From Haemophilus massiliensis (GTDB lineage: Bacteria > Pseudomonadota > Gammaproteobacteria > Enterobacterales > Pasteurellaceae), in assembly GCA_000752995.2 (NCBI GenBank), contig LM994632.1:50037-114036 (forward strand): DNA of 64,000 nucleotides, given 5' to 3'. A program made the position numbers and the translations under genes. Below the pieces are notes generated by a model. That model was not told where the DNA came from. It searched no databases and was given only the letters and a program-made list of their open reading frames with translations. Shown here piece after piece: positions 25,249 to 35,026 of this stretch. The first letter of the stretch is position 1, and each line of letters begins with the position of its first letter.

Positions 25249-26262
25249 TTAGCTAATTTCACTCAGTTTTACCGGACGCCCCTCATCCAGTGATTTTTTC
25301 GCGGCAATCGCAATGAGCACCGGCTGTAAACCGTCGTTGCCATTAACTAACGTCGGTTTATCGTTAACCACCGAATCGACAAAACTCATCATTTCGTCAG
25401 CAAAGGACTGCATATAGCGTTGTAGAAAGAAATATTTCGGTTTTTCGGCAATAACACCCGCCTCACAGGAATAAACTGCGGTTGAATCCGCATCGTTGCC
25501 GGTCTGTACCGCCCCTTTAGAACCGAATACTTCCGCGCGCTGATCATAGCCATATACGGCTTTACGACTGTTATCGATCACACCGATCGCACCGTTAGCC
25601 AGTTTTAAGGTAATCACAGCCGTATCAATATCACCGGCTTTACCAATGTCCGGATTCACCAGCACACCGCCGGCAGCATAAACTTCTGTGACCTCACTGC
25701 CGGATAAGTAACGTATCATATCAAAATCATGAATCGTCATATCAAAAAACATACCGCCGGAGACTTTGACATATTCAATCGGCGGTGCATCCGGATCCCG
25801 AGAAGTAACGCGAATAATATGCGGTTCTCCGATATTGCCGGCAACAATGTGTTGTTTGATAGCTTTAAAGTTATGATCAAACCGACGGTTAAAACCTACC
25901 TGAAATTTTACCCCCGCTTTCTCGACTTCTGCCAATACCTCTTGAATGCGGGAAACATCCGCATCAATCGGTTTTTCACAGAAAATATGTTTGCCTGCGC
26001 GAGCCGCTTCAATGGATATGGAGGCATGAGTATTGGTAGAGGAGCAAACCAATACGGCATCAATTTCCGGATCTTGTAGAATTTGTCTGTAATCCGCATA
26101 GACATGAACAATGCCCATTTCTTTTGCCCAGTCGTGTAATTCTTCCGTTACTCGAACATCCGAAATTGCTTTTATTTCCGCCCCTTTTACATATTTCGTG
26201 ATGCTTTCTGAATGTACGCGACCGATACGGCCGGCACCAATAATACCTACTTTAATCATCAT
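25249..26262 (-). CDS. iolG: myo-Inositol 2-dehydrogenase
   Basis: A 337-residue Gfo/Idh/MocA oxidoreductase. The Rossmann motif GIIGAGRIGRVH is at the N-terminus. FCEKPID near residue 95 carries the catalytic lysine, and GGMFFDMTIHDFDM near residue 168 holds the Asp and His of the active site. It oxidises myo-inositol to 2-keto-myo-inositol with NAD+. Its ATG shares a base with the iolE stop codon. Place next to iolE and iolD makes the assignment firm. It ends the iolD-iolE-iolG operon, followed by a strong bidirectional terminator. Confidence 0.92.
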   Translation of the reverse strand: MMIKVGIIGAGRIGRVHSESITKYVKGAEIKAISDVRVTEELHDWAKEMGIVHVYADYRQILQDPEIDAVLVCSSTNTHASISIEAARAGKHIFCEKPIDADVSRIQEVLAEVEKAGVKFQVGFNRRFDHNFKAIKQHIVAGNIGEPHIIRVTSRDPDAPPIEYVKVSGGMFFDMTIHDFDMIRYLSGSEVTEVYAAGGVLVNPDIGKAGDIDTAVITLKLANGAIGVIDNSRKAVYGYDQRAEVFGSKGAVQTGNDADSTAVYSCEAGVIAEKPKYFFLQRYMQSFADEMMSFVDSVVNDKPTLVNGNDGLQPVLIAIAAKKSLDEGRPVKLSEIS

Positions 26263-27158
26263 TAAATCCCCGCAACTTCTTTAATATATTTACGTCCTTT
26301 TACCGCATACTCAAACGGATTTGCAATTGCCGGATCCTGTTCGGCTTCCACAACCATCCAGCCTTTGTAATCATGTTTTTCCAAAATATCGAAAATCGGT
26401 TTGAAATCGATAACGCCATCCCCCGGAACCGTAAAAGTACCTTTACGCACGCCCTCTAGAAAACTCAGATTATGCGCTTTTACCTCAGCCACTACCTCAG
26501 CACGAACATCTTTTAAATGTACGTGAATGATACGATCAATATATTTTTCCAACACTTGCAGCATAGCTTGCTGTGAGCCTTCAGAATAGTAAATATGACC
26601 TGAATCAAATAACAAATAGACATCATCATTAACCTCCGCCATGTAACGATCAATTTCTGCCGGTGTCTGAATGCCAGTTCCCATGTGATGATGCAAGCAT
26701 ACGCGCATTCCTTTTTCCGCCGCCAGCTTCGCCAATTCGTTATAACCTTCGGCTAATAATTTCCATTCACTGTCGGTAAATACGGTTTTTTCTTTGAATA
26801 CGGCTTTAGTTGTCCCCTGAATACTGCGGCTTTGCTCGGAACAGCCAATAACCTTTGCCCCCATCGCATGTAAAAAGTCGCGGTGTTGAATAAAATCTTT
26901 CAGGGTTTGTTCCCGTTTTCCGTCCACAAAAAACGTGCTGAACCAAGCGTTACAAATTTGAATACCGCGTACTGCCAATTTATGTTTTAGTATTTCAACA
27001 TCCCGCGGGTATTTATTTCCCACTTCGCTGCCGGTAAATCCCGCCAACGCCATTTCGCTGATACATTGTTCAAATGTATTTTCTTTGCCGAGATCCGGCA
27101 TATCGTCATTTGTCCAACCGATAGGCGCAATACCTAATTTAACATTTTCAGCTTTCAT
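26262..27158 (-). CDS. iolE: Inosose dehydratase
   Basis: A 298-residue xylose-isomerase-like TIM barrel. The family start [17 protein letters not shown] is clear, as are [10 protein letters not shown] near residue 148, [11 protein letters not shown] near residue 188 and HVHLKDVR with GDGVIDF. It dehydrates 2-keto-myo-inositol to 3D-(3,5/4)-trihydroxycyclohexane-1,2-dione. It lies 87 bases downstream of iolD and overlaps iolG by one base. Complete and of normal length. Confidence 0.93.
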   Translation of the reverse strand: MKAENVKLGIAPIGWTNDDMPDLGKENTFEQCISEMALAGFTGSEVGNKYPRDVEILKHKLAVRGIQICNAWFSTFFVDGKREQTLKDFIQHRDFLHAMGAKVIGCSEQSRSIQGTTKAVFKEKTVFTDSEWKLLAEGYNELAKLAAEKGMRVCLHHHMGTGIQTPAEIDRYMAEVNDDVYLLFDSGHIYYSEGSQQAMLQVLEKYIDRIIHVHLKDVRAEVVAEVKAHNLSFLEGVRKGTFTVPGDGVIDFKPIFDILEKHDYKGWMVVEAEQDPAIANPFEYAVKGRKYIKEVAGI

Positions 27159-27245
27159 AATTTTTCCTTCTAAAAAGAATGATTGGATTATTCCATTGTC
27201 TGATTGTTTCCGTTCTCAAATAAGAAACATCAGCAAATTAATCAG

Positions 27246-29186
27246 TTAATAGCGTCTGGCTTCACTGATACGCTGTAGTGAATGTTCATAAGCTTCATGT
27301 ACGGTGGCTTTATCCGATACAGCCGGAACTCCCACATGCCACCAGCTGCCATAGCCGTGAACCATTGTTTTCGGTAACACTTTGATATCGATTAACGTTG
27401 AAACCGTTTGTTTTTGTGCATCCGCTAACGCCGCGCGTAATTGCTCCTCAGTGGTAACTTTATATGTTTTACAACCGTAAGAGGCTGCGTTCATTGCAAA
27501 ATCAACCTGTACAAAACTACCATCCAACTGCGCAGTTTGCTCATTTCTAAAACGGAATTCGGTACCGAAACTATCCATACCATGTCCCAGCTGCAAATTA
27601 TTAATACAACCGTTGGTCATGTTGTCGAAAAGCACCACATTAATTTTCTTGTGTTCCTGAATAGACGTGACCAGCTCCGAGTGCAGCATCATGTAAGAAC
27701 CGTCGCCGACTAAGGCATAAACCTCACTGTCGGGTTGCGCGAGTTTTACTCCAAGTGCGGCGTTTATTTCATAGCCCATACAAGAATAACCGTATTCCAG
27801 ATGATAAGTATTTTCGCCTTTGGATTGCCAACAGCGCTGTACATCCCCCGGTAAACTACCTGCGGCGCCGACGATAACATCATTTTTTTGTAGGCTTTCG
27901 TTTAAAATGCCCAGCACCCGGCTTTGGGTCAGCGCCGATTTGGTCATTTCAATAAATTCGGCAAATATCGCGTCGGTATTGAGACGATCCGCGACTTCCG
28001 GAACAAAATCGGCACCGGTATAAGTCAAGTTGTACACCCGTTCCAATTCCGCAGCAAATTGTTGTTTAACATCGGTAATCCGATTGCCCCATTGAGCTTG
28101 ATAACCGCTCGGCGCTAAAAGTGCGGTCAGTTTTTCCAGCGTTTCTTTCGCATCGGCAGTGACCTGTACACCATCAAGTTTATAAGCATCAAAACGTGCG
28201 ATATTAATATTTAAATAACTGACTTCCGGGTTCTGAAAGATCCATTTCGATGACGTAGTGAAATCGGTATATCGGGTACCTATACCGATAACCAAATCCG
28301 CTTCTTTCGCCAGCAAGTTTGCCGCTAAGCAGCCCGTTTCGCCGACCCCGCCGACATTTAAATAATGCTCAGAAACGACCGCACTTTTGCCGGCCTGCGT
28401 TTCAGCAAACGGAATATTGTAAGTTTCGGCAAACGCCTTTAATTGTTCAGCCGCTTGTGAATAACGCACACCTCCGCCACATATAATTAATGGTTTTTTC
28501 TTGCTTTGGAGCAATGTCAGAGCATCAAGCAACATAGGTTCTGTAGGCAGAGTTCGCTCAATTCGGTGAATGCGTTTTTGTAGGAAATGAACCGGAAAAT
28601 CATAAGCCTCCGCCTGAACATCCTGTGGTAATGCGATGGTTACGGCACCGGTTTCAGCCGGATCGGTCAACACCCGCATGGCATTAATACAAGCCGTCAT
28701 TAATTGTTCAGGACGGCTGACACGATCCCAATATTTGCTTACCGCACGAAAGGCGTCATTGGTACTGATACTCAGATCATAAGACTGCTCAATTTGCTGC
28801 AATACAGGATCCGGCTGACGCGTTGCAAATACATCGCCCGGCAGCAAAAGCAGAGGAATTCGGTTTGCCGATGCGGTTGCCGCTGCGGTAATCATATTAG
28901 CGGCGCCGGGACCGACGGAAGAGGTACAAGCATAAATCTGCTTACGCAGTTTTTGTTTGGCAAAACCGGTTGCAACATGTGCCATTCCCTGCTCATTGCG
29001 ACCCTGACGAACGATAAGATCACCGCTATCCTGTTCCAGCGCCTGACCTAATCCCAATACATTACCGTGGCCGAAGATGCCGAACACACCGGCAACAAAT
29101 TTAGTTATTTTGCCATCAAATTCTACATATTGATTATCCAGAAATTTAACCAGTGCCTGAGCGACTGTAAGTCTGATCGTTTTCAT
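27246..29186 (-). CDS. iolD: Trihydroxycyclohexane-1,2-dione hydrolase (ThDP enzyme)
   Basis: A 646-residue thiamine-diphosphate enzyme that opens the ring of 3D-trihydroxycyclohexane-1,2-dione to 5-deoxy-glucuronate. The three domains of the acetolactate-synthase-like superfamily are visible: an N-terminal domain with [10 protein letters not shown] and [10 protein letters not shown], a middle domain, and a C-terminal ThDP-binding motif [12 protein letters not shown] ending in FDN near residue 510. The start is the ATG at 29186, since the preceding ATG directly abuts the AGGAG. It heads the iolDEG operon and has an IolR-type inverted repeat and CRP-like site upstream. Confidence 0.93.
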   Translation of the reverse strand: MKTIRLTVAQALVKFLDNQYVEFDGKITKFVAGVFGIFGHGNVLGLGQALEQDSGDLIVRQGRNEQGMAHVATGFAKQKLRKQIYACTSSVGPGAANMITAAATASANRIPLLLLPGDVFATRQPDPVLQQIEQSYDLSISTNDAFRAVSKYWDRVSRPEQLMTACINAMRVLTDPAETGAVTIALPQDVQAEAYDFPVHFLQKRIHRIERTLPTEPMLLDALTLLQSKKKPLIICGGGVRYSQAAEQLKAFAETYNIPFAETQAGKSAVVSEHYLNVGGVGETGCLAANLLAKEADLVIGIGTRYTDFTTSSKWIFQNPEVSYLNINIARFDAYKLDGVQVTADAKETLEKLTALLAPSGYQAQWGNRITDVKQQFAAELERVYNLTYTGADFVPEVADRLNTDAIFAEFIEMTKSALTQSRVLGILNESLQKNDVIVGAAGSLPGDVQRCWQSKGENTYHLEYGYSCMGYEINAALGVKLAQPDSEVYALVGDGSYMMLHSELVTSIQEHKKINVVLFDNMTNGCINNLQLGHGMDSFGTEFRFRNEQTAQLDGSFVQVDFAMNAASYGCKTYKVTTEEQLRAALADAQKQTVSTLIDIKVLPKTMVHGYGSWWHVGVPAVSDKATVHEAYEHSLQRISEARRY

Positions 29187-29258
29187 ATTCATCTCCTGAT
29201 AACGGACTATTTAATTTTTAAACCATATAATCACATTTTTATTCCAAATAAAATATAA

Positions 29259-29276
29259 ATGAAAAATAAATTTCAT
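29259..29276. promoter_or_regulatory. Candidate IolR operator upstream of iolD
   Basis: Inverted repeat ATGAAA-N6-TTTCAT, a form of the TGAAA-N6-TTTCA motif also found at 41690, 41726 and 43717. A CRP-like site follows at 29280. Binding by the RpiR-type regulator at 42756 is inferred from recurrence. Confidence 0.55.
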
Positions 29277-29279
29277 TTT

Positions 29280-29295
29280 TGTGGAGAGGATCAAA
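29280..29295. promoter_or_regulatory. Candidate CRP site upstream of iolD
   Basis: TGTGG-N6-TCAAA, four of five matches in each half. It sits on the far side of the candidate IolR operator relative to iolD, an order repeated at other inositol promoters. Confidence 0.4.
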
Positions 29296-29354
29296 TTTTC
29301 AATCAATACCTGTTGCAAAATACACCAATTAAAAAACGGGCTATACTTTGTTAA

Positions 29355-29384
29355 GACAAAAAGTACGGTAGAATCCCGTACTTT
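29355..29384 (-). terminator. Terminator after the Fe-alcohol dehydrogenase gene
   Basis: Nine-base perfect stem AAAGTACGG / CCGTACTTT with a seven-base loop and TTTTTG after it on the minus strand, about 60 bases past the stop codon. Confidence 0.75.
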
Positions 29385-29443
29385 CGTTTGACTTGCTCAT
29401 AATAACAGCCTGTCAGATGTTGATTAAAACAGGCGAAAAGAGT

Positions 29444-30598
29444 TTATACGGTTAGCTCACAACCATAATAAGCCGATTTATAAATTGCTTTGATTTCCTC
29501 GACTGTCGGTTTGCGCGGGTTGGTTAAGGTGCAGGCATCGTCAATGGCAAGTCTGCTCATGCGATCGAGTGCGGCGAGAAAATCCGTCTCGGTAATGATT
29601 GTATTTTTTCCTTCTTTGATTGAAGCAGAAAGACCAACCCGCCGGTTTAATTGCAGGATTGCCTGTTCAAGATTATCAATCTGTAACAATGTTTCCAAAC
29701 GCGCATATTTATCCGTCGCTTTGCGGTTGAATCGTATGACATAAGGCAAAATTAACGCATTTGCTTCACCGTGCGTTAAATGGAATTGACCGCCTATTTT
29801 ATGTGCCATGCTGTGCACAATACCGAGCGAACAGTTACTAAATGCCATGCCGGCAATGGTTGAGGCGGTATGCATTTTTTCTCTTGCCTGCATATTATCC
29901 GGTTCGCGTACCGCACTTTCCAGATAATTGAACACCAAGCGAATCGCTGCCAACGCATAAGGGTCCGTAAAATCATCCGAAGCGGTGGATACATAAGCTT
30001 CAATTGCATGCGTCAGCACATCCATCCCGGTTTGCGCAGTAATTAGCGGCGGCATTTTAGCCGGGATTCGGGTATCCAAAATTGCAATATCAGGCACAAT
30101 ATCTGGACTGACAAGCGGATACTTCACGGCATTTTGAGTATCTGTAATTACGCTGAAAGCGGTAATTTCTGATGCGGTACCGCTGGTTGAAGGAATACAA
30201 ATCAGTTTAGCTTTGCGGCGTAATTTAGGAAAATTAAACTTGATTAATTCATTAAAATCATAATCGGGATATTCATAATACACCCACATGATCTTGGCCG
30301 CATCCATCGGTGAACCGCCGCCGATAGCAATAATCCAGTCAGGATTAAATTCGGCCATTTTATGTCCGCCCTGAATACAGGTTGCAATAGACGGATCCGG
30401 TTCTACGCCATCAATAATCTGCACCTCAAAACCGGCAGTCTCAAGTAATGAACGCGCTTCATCCAGAAAGCCGAAACGCTTCATTGAACTGCCGCCAGTC
30501 ACTAAAGTTGCCCGCTTCCCTTGTAGAGTGGACAAATAGTTAAGTGCATCCGTGCCATGTATCACTTTATTAGGAATACTGAATGCCGTAAAAGTCAT
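29444..30598 (-). CDS. Iron-containing alcohol dehydrogenase
   Basis: About 384 residues of the group III (Fe-dependent) alcohol dehydrogenases. GGGSPMDAAK near residue 95 binds NAD(P). The metal ligands lie in DVLTHAIEAY and in the AHKIGGQFHLTHGEANA stretch near residue 260. The start ATG at 30598 follows GGAGG; four upstream residues of the frame were dropped. It has its own promoter region with an IolR-like and a CRP-like site, so it probably belongs to the inositol regulon. It might reduce malonate semialdehyde to 3-hydroxypropionate as a redox valve, or handle another short aldehyde; this is inference. Confidence 0.85.
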   Translation of the reverse strand: MTFTAFSIPNKVIHGTDALNYLSTLQGKRATLVTGGSSMKRFGFLDEARSLLETAGFEVQIIDGVEPDPSIATCIQGGHKMAEFNPDWIIAIGGGSPMDAAKIMWVYYEYPDYDFNELIKFNFPKLRRKAKLICIPSTSGTASEITAFSVITDTQNAVKYPLVSPDIVPDIAILDTRIPAKMPPLITAQTGMDVLTHAIEAYVSTASDDFTDPYALAAIRLVFNYLESAVREPDNMQAREKMHTASTIAGMAFSNCSLGIVHSMAHKIGGQFHLTHGEANALILPYVIRFNRKATDKYARLETLLQIDNLEQAILQLNRRVGLSASIKEGKNTIITETDFLAALDRMSRLAIDDACTLTNPRKPTVEEIKAIYKSAYYGCELTV

Positions 30599-30646
30599 AT
30601 TATCCTCCAAATATATAGATGTAGTTAATTTTAAGAAAACAGTATT

Positions 30647-30662
30647 CGGAAAATGTATTTTA
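30647..30662. promoter_or_regulatory. Weak IolR-like operator upstream of the Fe-alcohol dehydrogenase
   Basis: CGGAA-N6-TTTTA, related to the TGAAA-N6-TTTCA motif but with mismatches. A CRP-like site TGTGA-N6-TAACA lies further upstream at 30750-30765. Confidence 0.3.
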
Positions 30663-30749
30663 TATTTTAATATTTTGGATGTTTTTGTTTCAAAAATATA
30701 TTTTGATGATTCTCTATTGTCAATGAGAAAAAGAAGAATTTAAGCGTTT

Positions 30750-30765
30750 TGTGATCGGGTTAACA
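30750..30765. promoter_or_regulatory. Candidate CRP site upstream of the Fe-alcohol dehydrogenase
   Basis: TGTGA-N6-TAACA: a perfect left half and four of five bases in the right half. It is about 150 bases upstream of the start codon. Confidence 0.45.
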
Positions 30766-30825
30766 GTTAAACGATAGAACAGCAAATAATATAAAAACTG
30801 ATATAAATTACGCTCAATTTGCCCT

Positions 30826-30855
30826 AAAAAAGTCGGTTTATTTCCGACTTTTCCA
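30826..30855 (-). terminator. Terminator of the AraC-linked operon
   Basis: Nine-base stem AAAAGTCGG / CCGACTTTT with a seven-base loop and a T-run on the minus strand, 40 to 70 bases after the stop of the gene at 30896. Confidence 0.8.
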
Positions 30856-30895
30856 AGGCAGATCATTATATTAATGATTGAATACAGACAAAAAA

Positions 30896-31783
30896 TTATC
30901 TGGCTGATAATTCCTTTTCAATCCGCTCCCTAGCTTTCGGCGCTTCTACCGCCATTTTCTCGGCAAATCCGAACATTGAGACACAGGCAATGGATTCACC
31001 ACCAACCGGATAAGTGCGGTCTGAAAATTTCATTTTTCTGAGACTTTCGAAAATGCTATCAAAATCCACATCCCCTTCACCCATAGGCAAATGTTGGTGA
31101 ACAACTGCATCGGTCTGCGGCGGATTAACAATATAGCGGCAATCCAAACTTTGATTGTAAGTATCGGCAAACAACACGTGCGAAAGGTCTTCTCCCGCAT
31201 ACTCCAGCATCGCGTGCACATCCCCTTTTCCCTTGTCATAGAAAAATCCGTGTGGCGCGGAATAAACATATTTCAGATACGCCGAACGATAAGATTTCAC
31301 TATATCGCAAGTTTCATTATTCAATTCACAGAAATCATAAGGGTGGGACTGAATTTCACAGCGAATTCCGTACCGCTCAAAATACGGCATTAATTCATCC
31401 AACGAACGAAACAGCATGCCGTTGCAAAGTTCCGGTTGGTGCGGGTCGCCGGACAGTTCGGTGTTAATCACCCGCACATCCATACTATCTGCTATTTCAA
31501 TCATTCGCTTCCAGTTGGCTACCGCATGTTGGCGTTGTTCTTCGCAGGGTCCCGACCAGCGATAGACGACGATAAAAGAAGAAATTTCAACTCCGGTACG
31601 CTGTAATGCGGTGCGATATTCTTGTTCGCATTCGCGCGAGAATAACGGATGTTTATAAAACGGATTAATACGCGGGTGCGGCGATTGTTCGATATATTTA
31701 TAACCCCAATCCGCCACTTGATATACCATATCGCTAATGCTCATTTGTTTGGCCAATACATCAACATCAAATGCAATTTTCAT
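30896..31783 (-). CDS. IolH-like TIM-barrel sugar isomerase/epimerase
   Basis: A 295-residue xylose-isomerase-like protein beginning MKIAFDVDVLAKQMSISDM, which resembles the IolH branch of inositol clusters. Likely ligands include Glu in CEIQSHPYDF near residue 153, Asp in LFADTYNQSLD near residue 217 and the late HQHLPMGEGDVDF block. It is the last gene of a three-gene operon (with a Gfo/Idh dehydrogenase and another TIM barrel) lying beside an AraC regulator. Its substrate may be an inositol stereoisomer or a derivative; the family's activities vary too much to decide. Confidence 0.75.
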   Translation of the reverse strand: MKIAFDVDVLAKQMSISDMVYQVADWGYKYIEQSPHPRINPFYKHPLFSRECEQEYRTALQRTGVEISSFIVVYRWSGPCEEQRQHAVANWKRMIEIADSMDVRVINTELSGDPHQPELCNGMLFRSLDELMPYFERYGIRCEIQSHPYDFCELNNETCDIVKSYRSAYLKYVYSAPHGFFYDKGKGDVHAMLEYAGEDLSHVLFADTYNQSLDCRYIVNPPQTDAVVHQHLPMGEGDVDFDSIFESLRKMKFSDRTYPVGGESIACVSMFGFAEKMAVEAPKARERIEKELSAR

Positions 31784-31801
31784 TATTTACTCCTTTTACC
31801 T

Positions 31802-32965
31802 TTACTCATAATCAACCCAGATCCCGCCGGAATCGGCAGATTTGACGCAGTTTTCCACCCAGCGTACGCCTTCTACACCGGCATGAATATCGGGATACCA
31901 GAAATCAATGGGTTTTCCCTGATCCTTTGCCACCATGGCTTTTGCAAAACGGGCATACAAATTTGACCATGCTTCAAACAGTCCCTCCGGATGCCCACCA
32001 CCGATACGATCTTCTTGCCGGGCGCTATCGTGCAGATATCCCATACCGCGTTCTAAAATACGAACCGGTTCTCCCTGCACTTCAAAACGTAGTTGATTCG
32101 GCTGTTCATCCCACCACTCAATACTGGCTTTTTCACCGATTATCCGGATTTTTTGGCCATGCATGGAACCACAGTTTACGCAAGAAGACCAAACCGTCGC
32201 CACGGCGCCTGTGTTATATTCCATTAGAGTGGTCGCATTATCTTCCAACGGCGCGCGGCTTTTTACAAAACTTTGGCGGGTGCAAAGTAAACGTTTAATT
32301 TTTAGTTGCGGTAACATAACTTCTGAAAGATAAAGCGGATGGGTGCCGACATCACCTAATACATAACTTGGGCCGGCGGAGCGCGGATCGACTCGCCATT
32401 TTGTACTTGCCGCCGCATTTTCGACGGCAATGTTATGGAAACCGTGAGCGAACTGCATATTAACGATACGTATTTCACCTAATGCGCCGGCAGCAATTAA
32501 ACAGCGCGCCTCCTCGATCATCTGGTGTCCGGCATAACCATAAGTGATCCCTACGATACGATCATGTTCAGTGGCCAGAGCCTCAAGTGTTTTTGCTTGA
32601 GCATAACTAAAACACAATGGTTTTTCACAGATTACATGTAAGCCGGCTTCCAGTGCAGCTTTGCAAATTTCAAAGTGCGTGTTGTTTGGCGTTGCGATGG
32701 AAACCGCCTCAATGCCGTCGGGGCGTTTCGATTCTTCGATAAACATTGTGTTGTAATCGGGATAGCAGCGTTGTGTCTCAACATGTAAATGTTGACCGAA
32801 TGCTCGGCCGCGTTCGGCATCAATATCAAATGCCCCTGCCACCAGTTTGAAACTGAAATCACGTAAAGCGGCGGAACGATGAATATAGCCGATCTGACTA
32901 CCGTGACCACCACCGACCATTGCCCAACGCATTGGACGTTCCACTGTTTTTTCACCGTAAAGCAT
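31802..32965 (-). CDS. Gfo/Idh/MocA oxidoreductase of the AraC-linked operon
   Basis: A 387-residue NAD(P)-dependent sugar or polyol dehydrogenase. It opens with AMVGGGHGSQIGYIHR (Rossmann), has ICEKPLCF with the catalytic lysine near residue 108 and a conserved GDVGTHPLYLSEVM block near residue 195. It differs from iolG in length and in the active-site block. The start ATG follows AAGGAG. It probably oxidises an inositol isomer or inositol-like sugar for the two TIM-barrel enzymes encoded on either side. Confidence 0.82.
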   Translation of the reverse strand: MLYGEKTVERPMRWAMVGGGHGSQIGYIHRSAALRDFSFKLVAGAFDIDAERGRAFGQHLHVETQRCYPDYNTMFIEESKRPDGIEAVSIATPNNTHFEICKAALEAGLHVICEKPLCFSYAQAKTLEALATEHDRIVGITYGYAGHQMIEEARCLIAAGALGEIRIVNMQFAHGFHNIAVENAAASTKWRVDPRSAGPSYVLGDVGTHPLYLSEVMLPQLKIKRLLCTRQSFVKSRAPLEDNATTLMEYNTGAVATVWSSCVNCGSMHGQKIRIIGEKASIEWWDEQPNQLRFEVQGEPVRILERGMGYLHDSARQEDRIGGGHPEGLFEAWSNLYARFAKAMVAKDQGKPIDFWYPDIHAGVEGVRWVENCVKSADSGGIWVDYE

Positions 32966-32976
32966 TATTTCTCTCC

Positions 32977-33900
32977 TTAAAATCCGATTTTCGTTAAATA
33001 ATCGCGGCTGCTTTTGACATCTTGCAAGCTCGTGCCCGCATTACGCGGGTCGCGTTCCTGTTCAACCGTGATGTAACCGTGGTAATCCAATTCCTCGCGT
33101 AAAACGGACCGCACTTTGGCATAATCAATGCAGCCTTCGCCGATACGACACATAACGCCTTGAGCGCAGGCGTCGAAAAAGCGAATCTTTTGTTGCATTA
33201 TCTGTGCATAAACTATCGGATTAATATCTTTAAAATGAATATAATCCAGTTGATCGGCATAATTACGCAGTGAAGCTACCGAATCCATTTTGGAATAAAA
33301 CAAATGCCCGGTATCCAAGCATAATCCTGCCGTTGCATAAGGAATATCACCTACAACTGCCTCAATTTCATCGGCAAATTCAATGTATCCTCCGGCATGC
33401 GGATGAATAACAGCCCGTACACCATAACTTTCAGCGATTTGTGCCAATTTCCGAATGTGCTTGATCATCTGTTGCCATAATGCTTTTGGCAGACGGGGCG
33501 CCTTGTCCGGATGACCGGCAGTATAATCACGCTCCTCATGCCCCCAATCTATAATCACCAGGTAAGGCGTCGAAAATTTTTGTTTCGGTTCCAACGGAGC
33601 CTGCGGGAGACAAGTAAGCAGGCGACAAATATCATGAGTTTGCTGCGCTAATTTAGCCTGATTGTCAGCAGTGACCAGATCATCAAAAATCGTTCCGGCA
33701 ACAATATGAAGCTTATTTCGCTTCAATTGTGTCGAAACAGTTTGGATGTCAAGCGGTAAATACCCGTAAGGACCGAGTTCAATGCCCTGATAACCGCCAA
33801 GGTGTGCCTCGTTTAATACCTGCGTCCATGGTGGCAGATAAGGGTTGCTGGGATCATCAACCCCCCAGCAGCAAGGCGCAGTAGAAATTCTGATGCTCAT
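32977..33900 (-). CDS. IolE/IolI-like TIM-barrel protein
   Basis: A 307-residue xylose-isomerase-like protein whose N-terminus STAPCCWGVDDPSNP resembles inosose dehydratases more than epimerases. Ligand segments: VIHPHAGGYIEF near residue 165, GLCLDTGHLFYS near residue 195, YIHFKDINP and YITVEQERDP near the C-terminus. It is first in the three-gene operon 33900-30896. A second inosose dehydratase or an inosose isomerase, working on a different stereoisomer from IolE, is the leading idea. Confidence 0.78.
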   Translation of the reverse strand: MSIRISTAPCCWGVDDPSNPYLPPWTQVLNEAHLGGYQGIELGPYGYLPLDIQTVSTQLKRNKLHIVAGTIFDDLVTADNQAKLAQQTHDICRLLTCLPQAPLEPKQKFSTPYLVIIDWGHEERDYTAGHPDKAPRLPKALWQQMIKHIRKLAQIAESYGVRAVIHPHAGGYIEFADEIEAVVGDIPYATAGLCLDTGHLFYSKMDSVASLRNYADQLDYIHFKDINPIVYAQIMQQKIRFFDACAQGVMCRIGEGCIDYAKVRSVLREELDYHGYITVEQERDPRNAGTSLQDVKSSRDYLTKIGF

Positions 33901-34088
33901 GGCTTCACTCCGTTTTTTGGTTGTTTGTCGGAGACAGTATATAAAGTTGCAGGCAATCGAATCTTAATGATCTTGTTATTTTTATAGTGCTAAAGTGGAT
34001 TTTTTTGCGATACAGCGCACAAATTCAATACGGTATCTTCATTATGTTGCGCTCAGCTAAAAACAGTTAAAAAATTGACCGCACTTTT

Positions 34089-34940
34089 TTACCGATCCAT
34101 GAGGTGCGGTATTGACTCGGGGGAAATACCAATCATACGGGAGAACAATGTGCTGAAATAATTGGCATTATCATAGCCGACTAAACCGGCGATTTGGTTT
34201 ACGCTGTAATTGGTATTGATTAGCAAAGATTGCGCTTCGCCGATGCGGCGACGGATTAAATAACCAATAAGTGAAAATCCGGTTTGCCGTTTGAACAAAT
34301 GTGCCAGATAAAAGGGGCTGACCTTAAAACGGGAAGCGACCGTTTGCAAACAAAGATTTTCGGTGTAATGCGTATCAAGGTAATTTTTTACCTGTTCGAC
34401 TAAAGGTAATTTTCTGAAAGGGAGCGACTTTATATTCTCTCTCGGTAACTGTACGATAATGCTCAGTAAAGCGGAAAGCAGATAGCGGCAGCTCTCGCTT
34501 GCCTGATTACCGTTTTCTTTAATTTGGCTGAACATTACGGCGAGCAGTTGTTCGATAACATGGTGTTGATTGCCACTGGAAATAACGGCGGGAGAGGCGA
34601 TATCAAATAAACAGTTTCTTTCTGCCCCTTTAATATTTAACTCTTTGATTCCACAACAATAAACTGCTATATCGGAATGCAATTCCGCCATTTCGTCATG
34701 AATCACGCCTTGATTGAAAATCAGGATGTCGCCGGCTTTAGTATGGTAAGTCACATCGCCGATGAGATGACTGCCTTTTCCTCTTACAATAAAGACGATT
34801 TCCAGTCGATCATCATGTTTATGTAATGTACGCGGAAAATTTTGCTGCATGGTTTCCGTATTACATAAATATAATAATTGCGGCAACCGCCCGTTTTCAA
34901 AAATCGAACTTTTGTTATCATTGAGGAAATATTGGAGCAT
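34089..34940 (-). CDS. AraC-family transcriptional regulator
   Basis: About 283 residues. An N-terminal cupin-like sensor (HKHDDRLEIVFIVRGKGSH, with GDILIFNQGVIH) precedes a double helix-turn-helix (LQTVASRFKVSPFYLAHLFK, and INQIAGLVGYDNANYFSTLF-like second unit ending ISPESI). The start is uncertain: ATG 34940 is used, and an in-frame ATG at 34955 is an alternative; neither has a strong ribosome site. It is on the same strand as, and just downstream of, the ABC importer genes, and upstream of the three-gene operon ending at 30896, which it probably activates. Confidence 0.85.
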   Translation of the reverse strand: MLQYFLNDNKSSIFENGRLPQLLYLCNTETMQQNFPRTLHKHDDRLEIVFIVRGKGSHLIGDVTYHTKAGDILIFNQGVIHDEMAELHSDIAVYCCGIKELNIKGAERNCLFDIASPAVISSGNQHHVIEQLLAVMFSQIKENGNQASESCRYLLSALLSIIVQLPRENIKSLPFRKLPLVEQVKNYLDTHYTENLCLQTVASRFKVSPFYLAHLFKRQTGFSLIGYLIRRRIGEAQSLLINTNYSVNQIAGLVGYDNANYFSTLFSRMIGISPESIPHLMDR

Positions 34941-35026
34941 TTTGCAATAACCCATTGATAGACGGTACTACATTGCGACAGTACGTGTTGTAACAATAAC
35001 TTGTAATACCGTTTAAATTAAAATGG

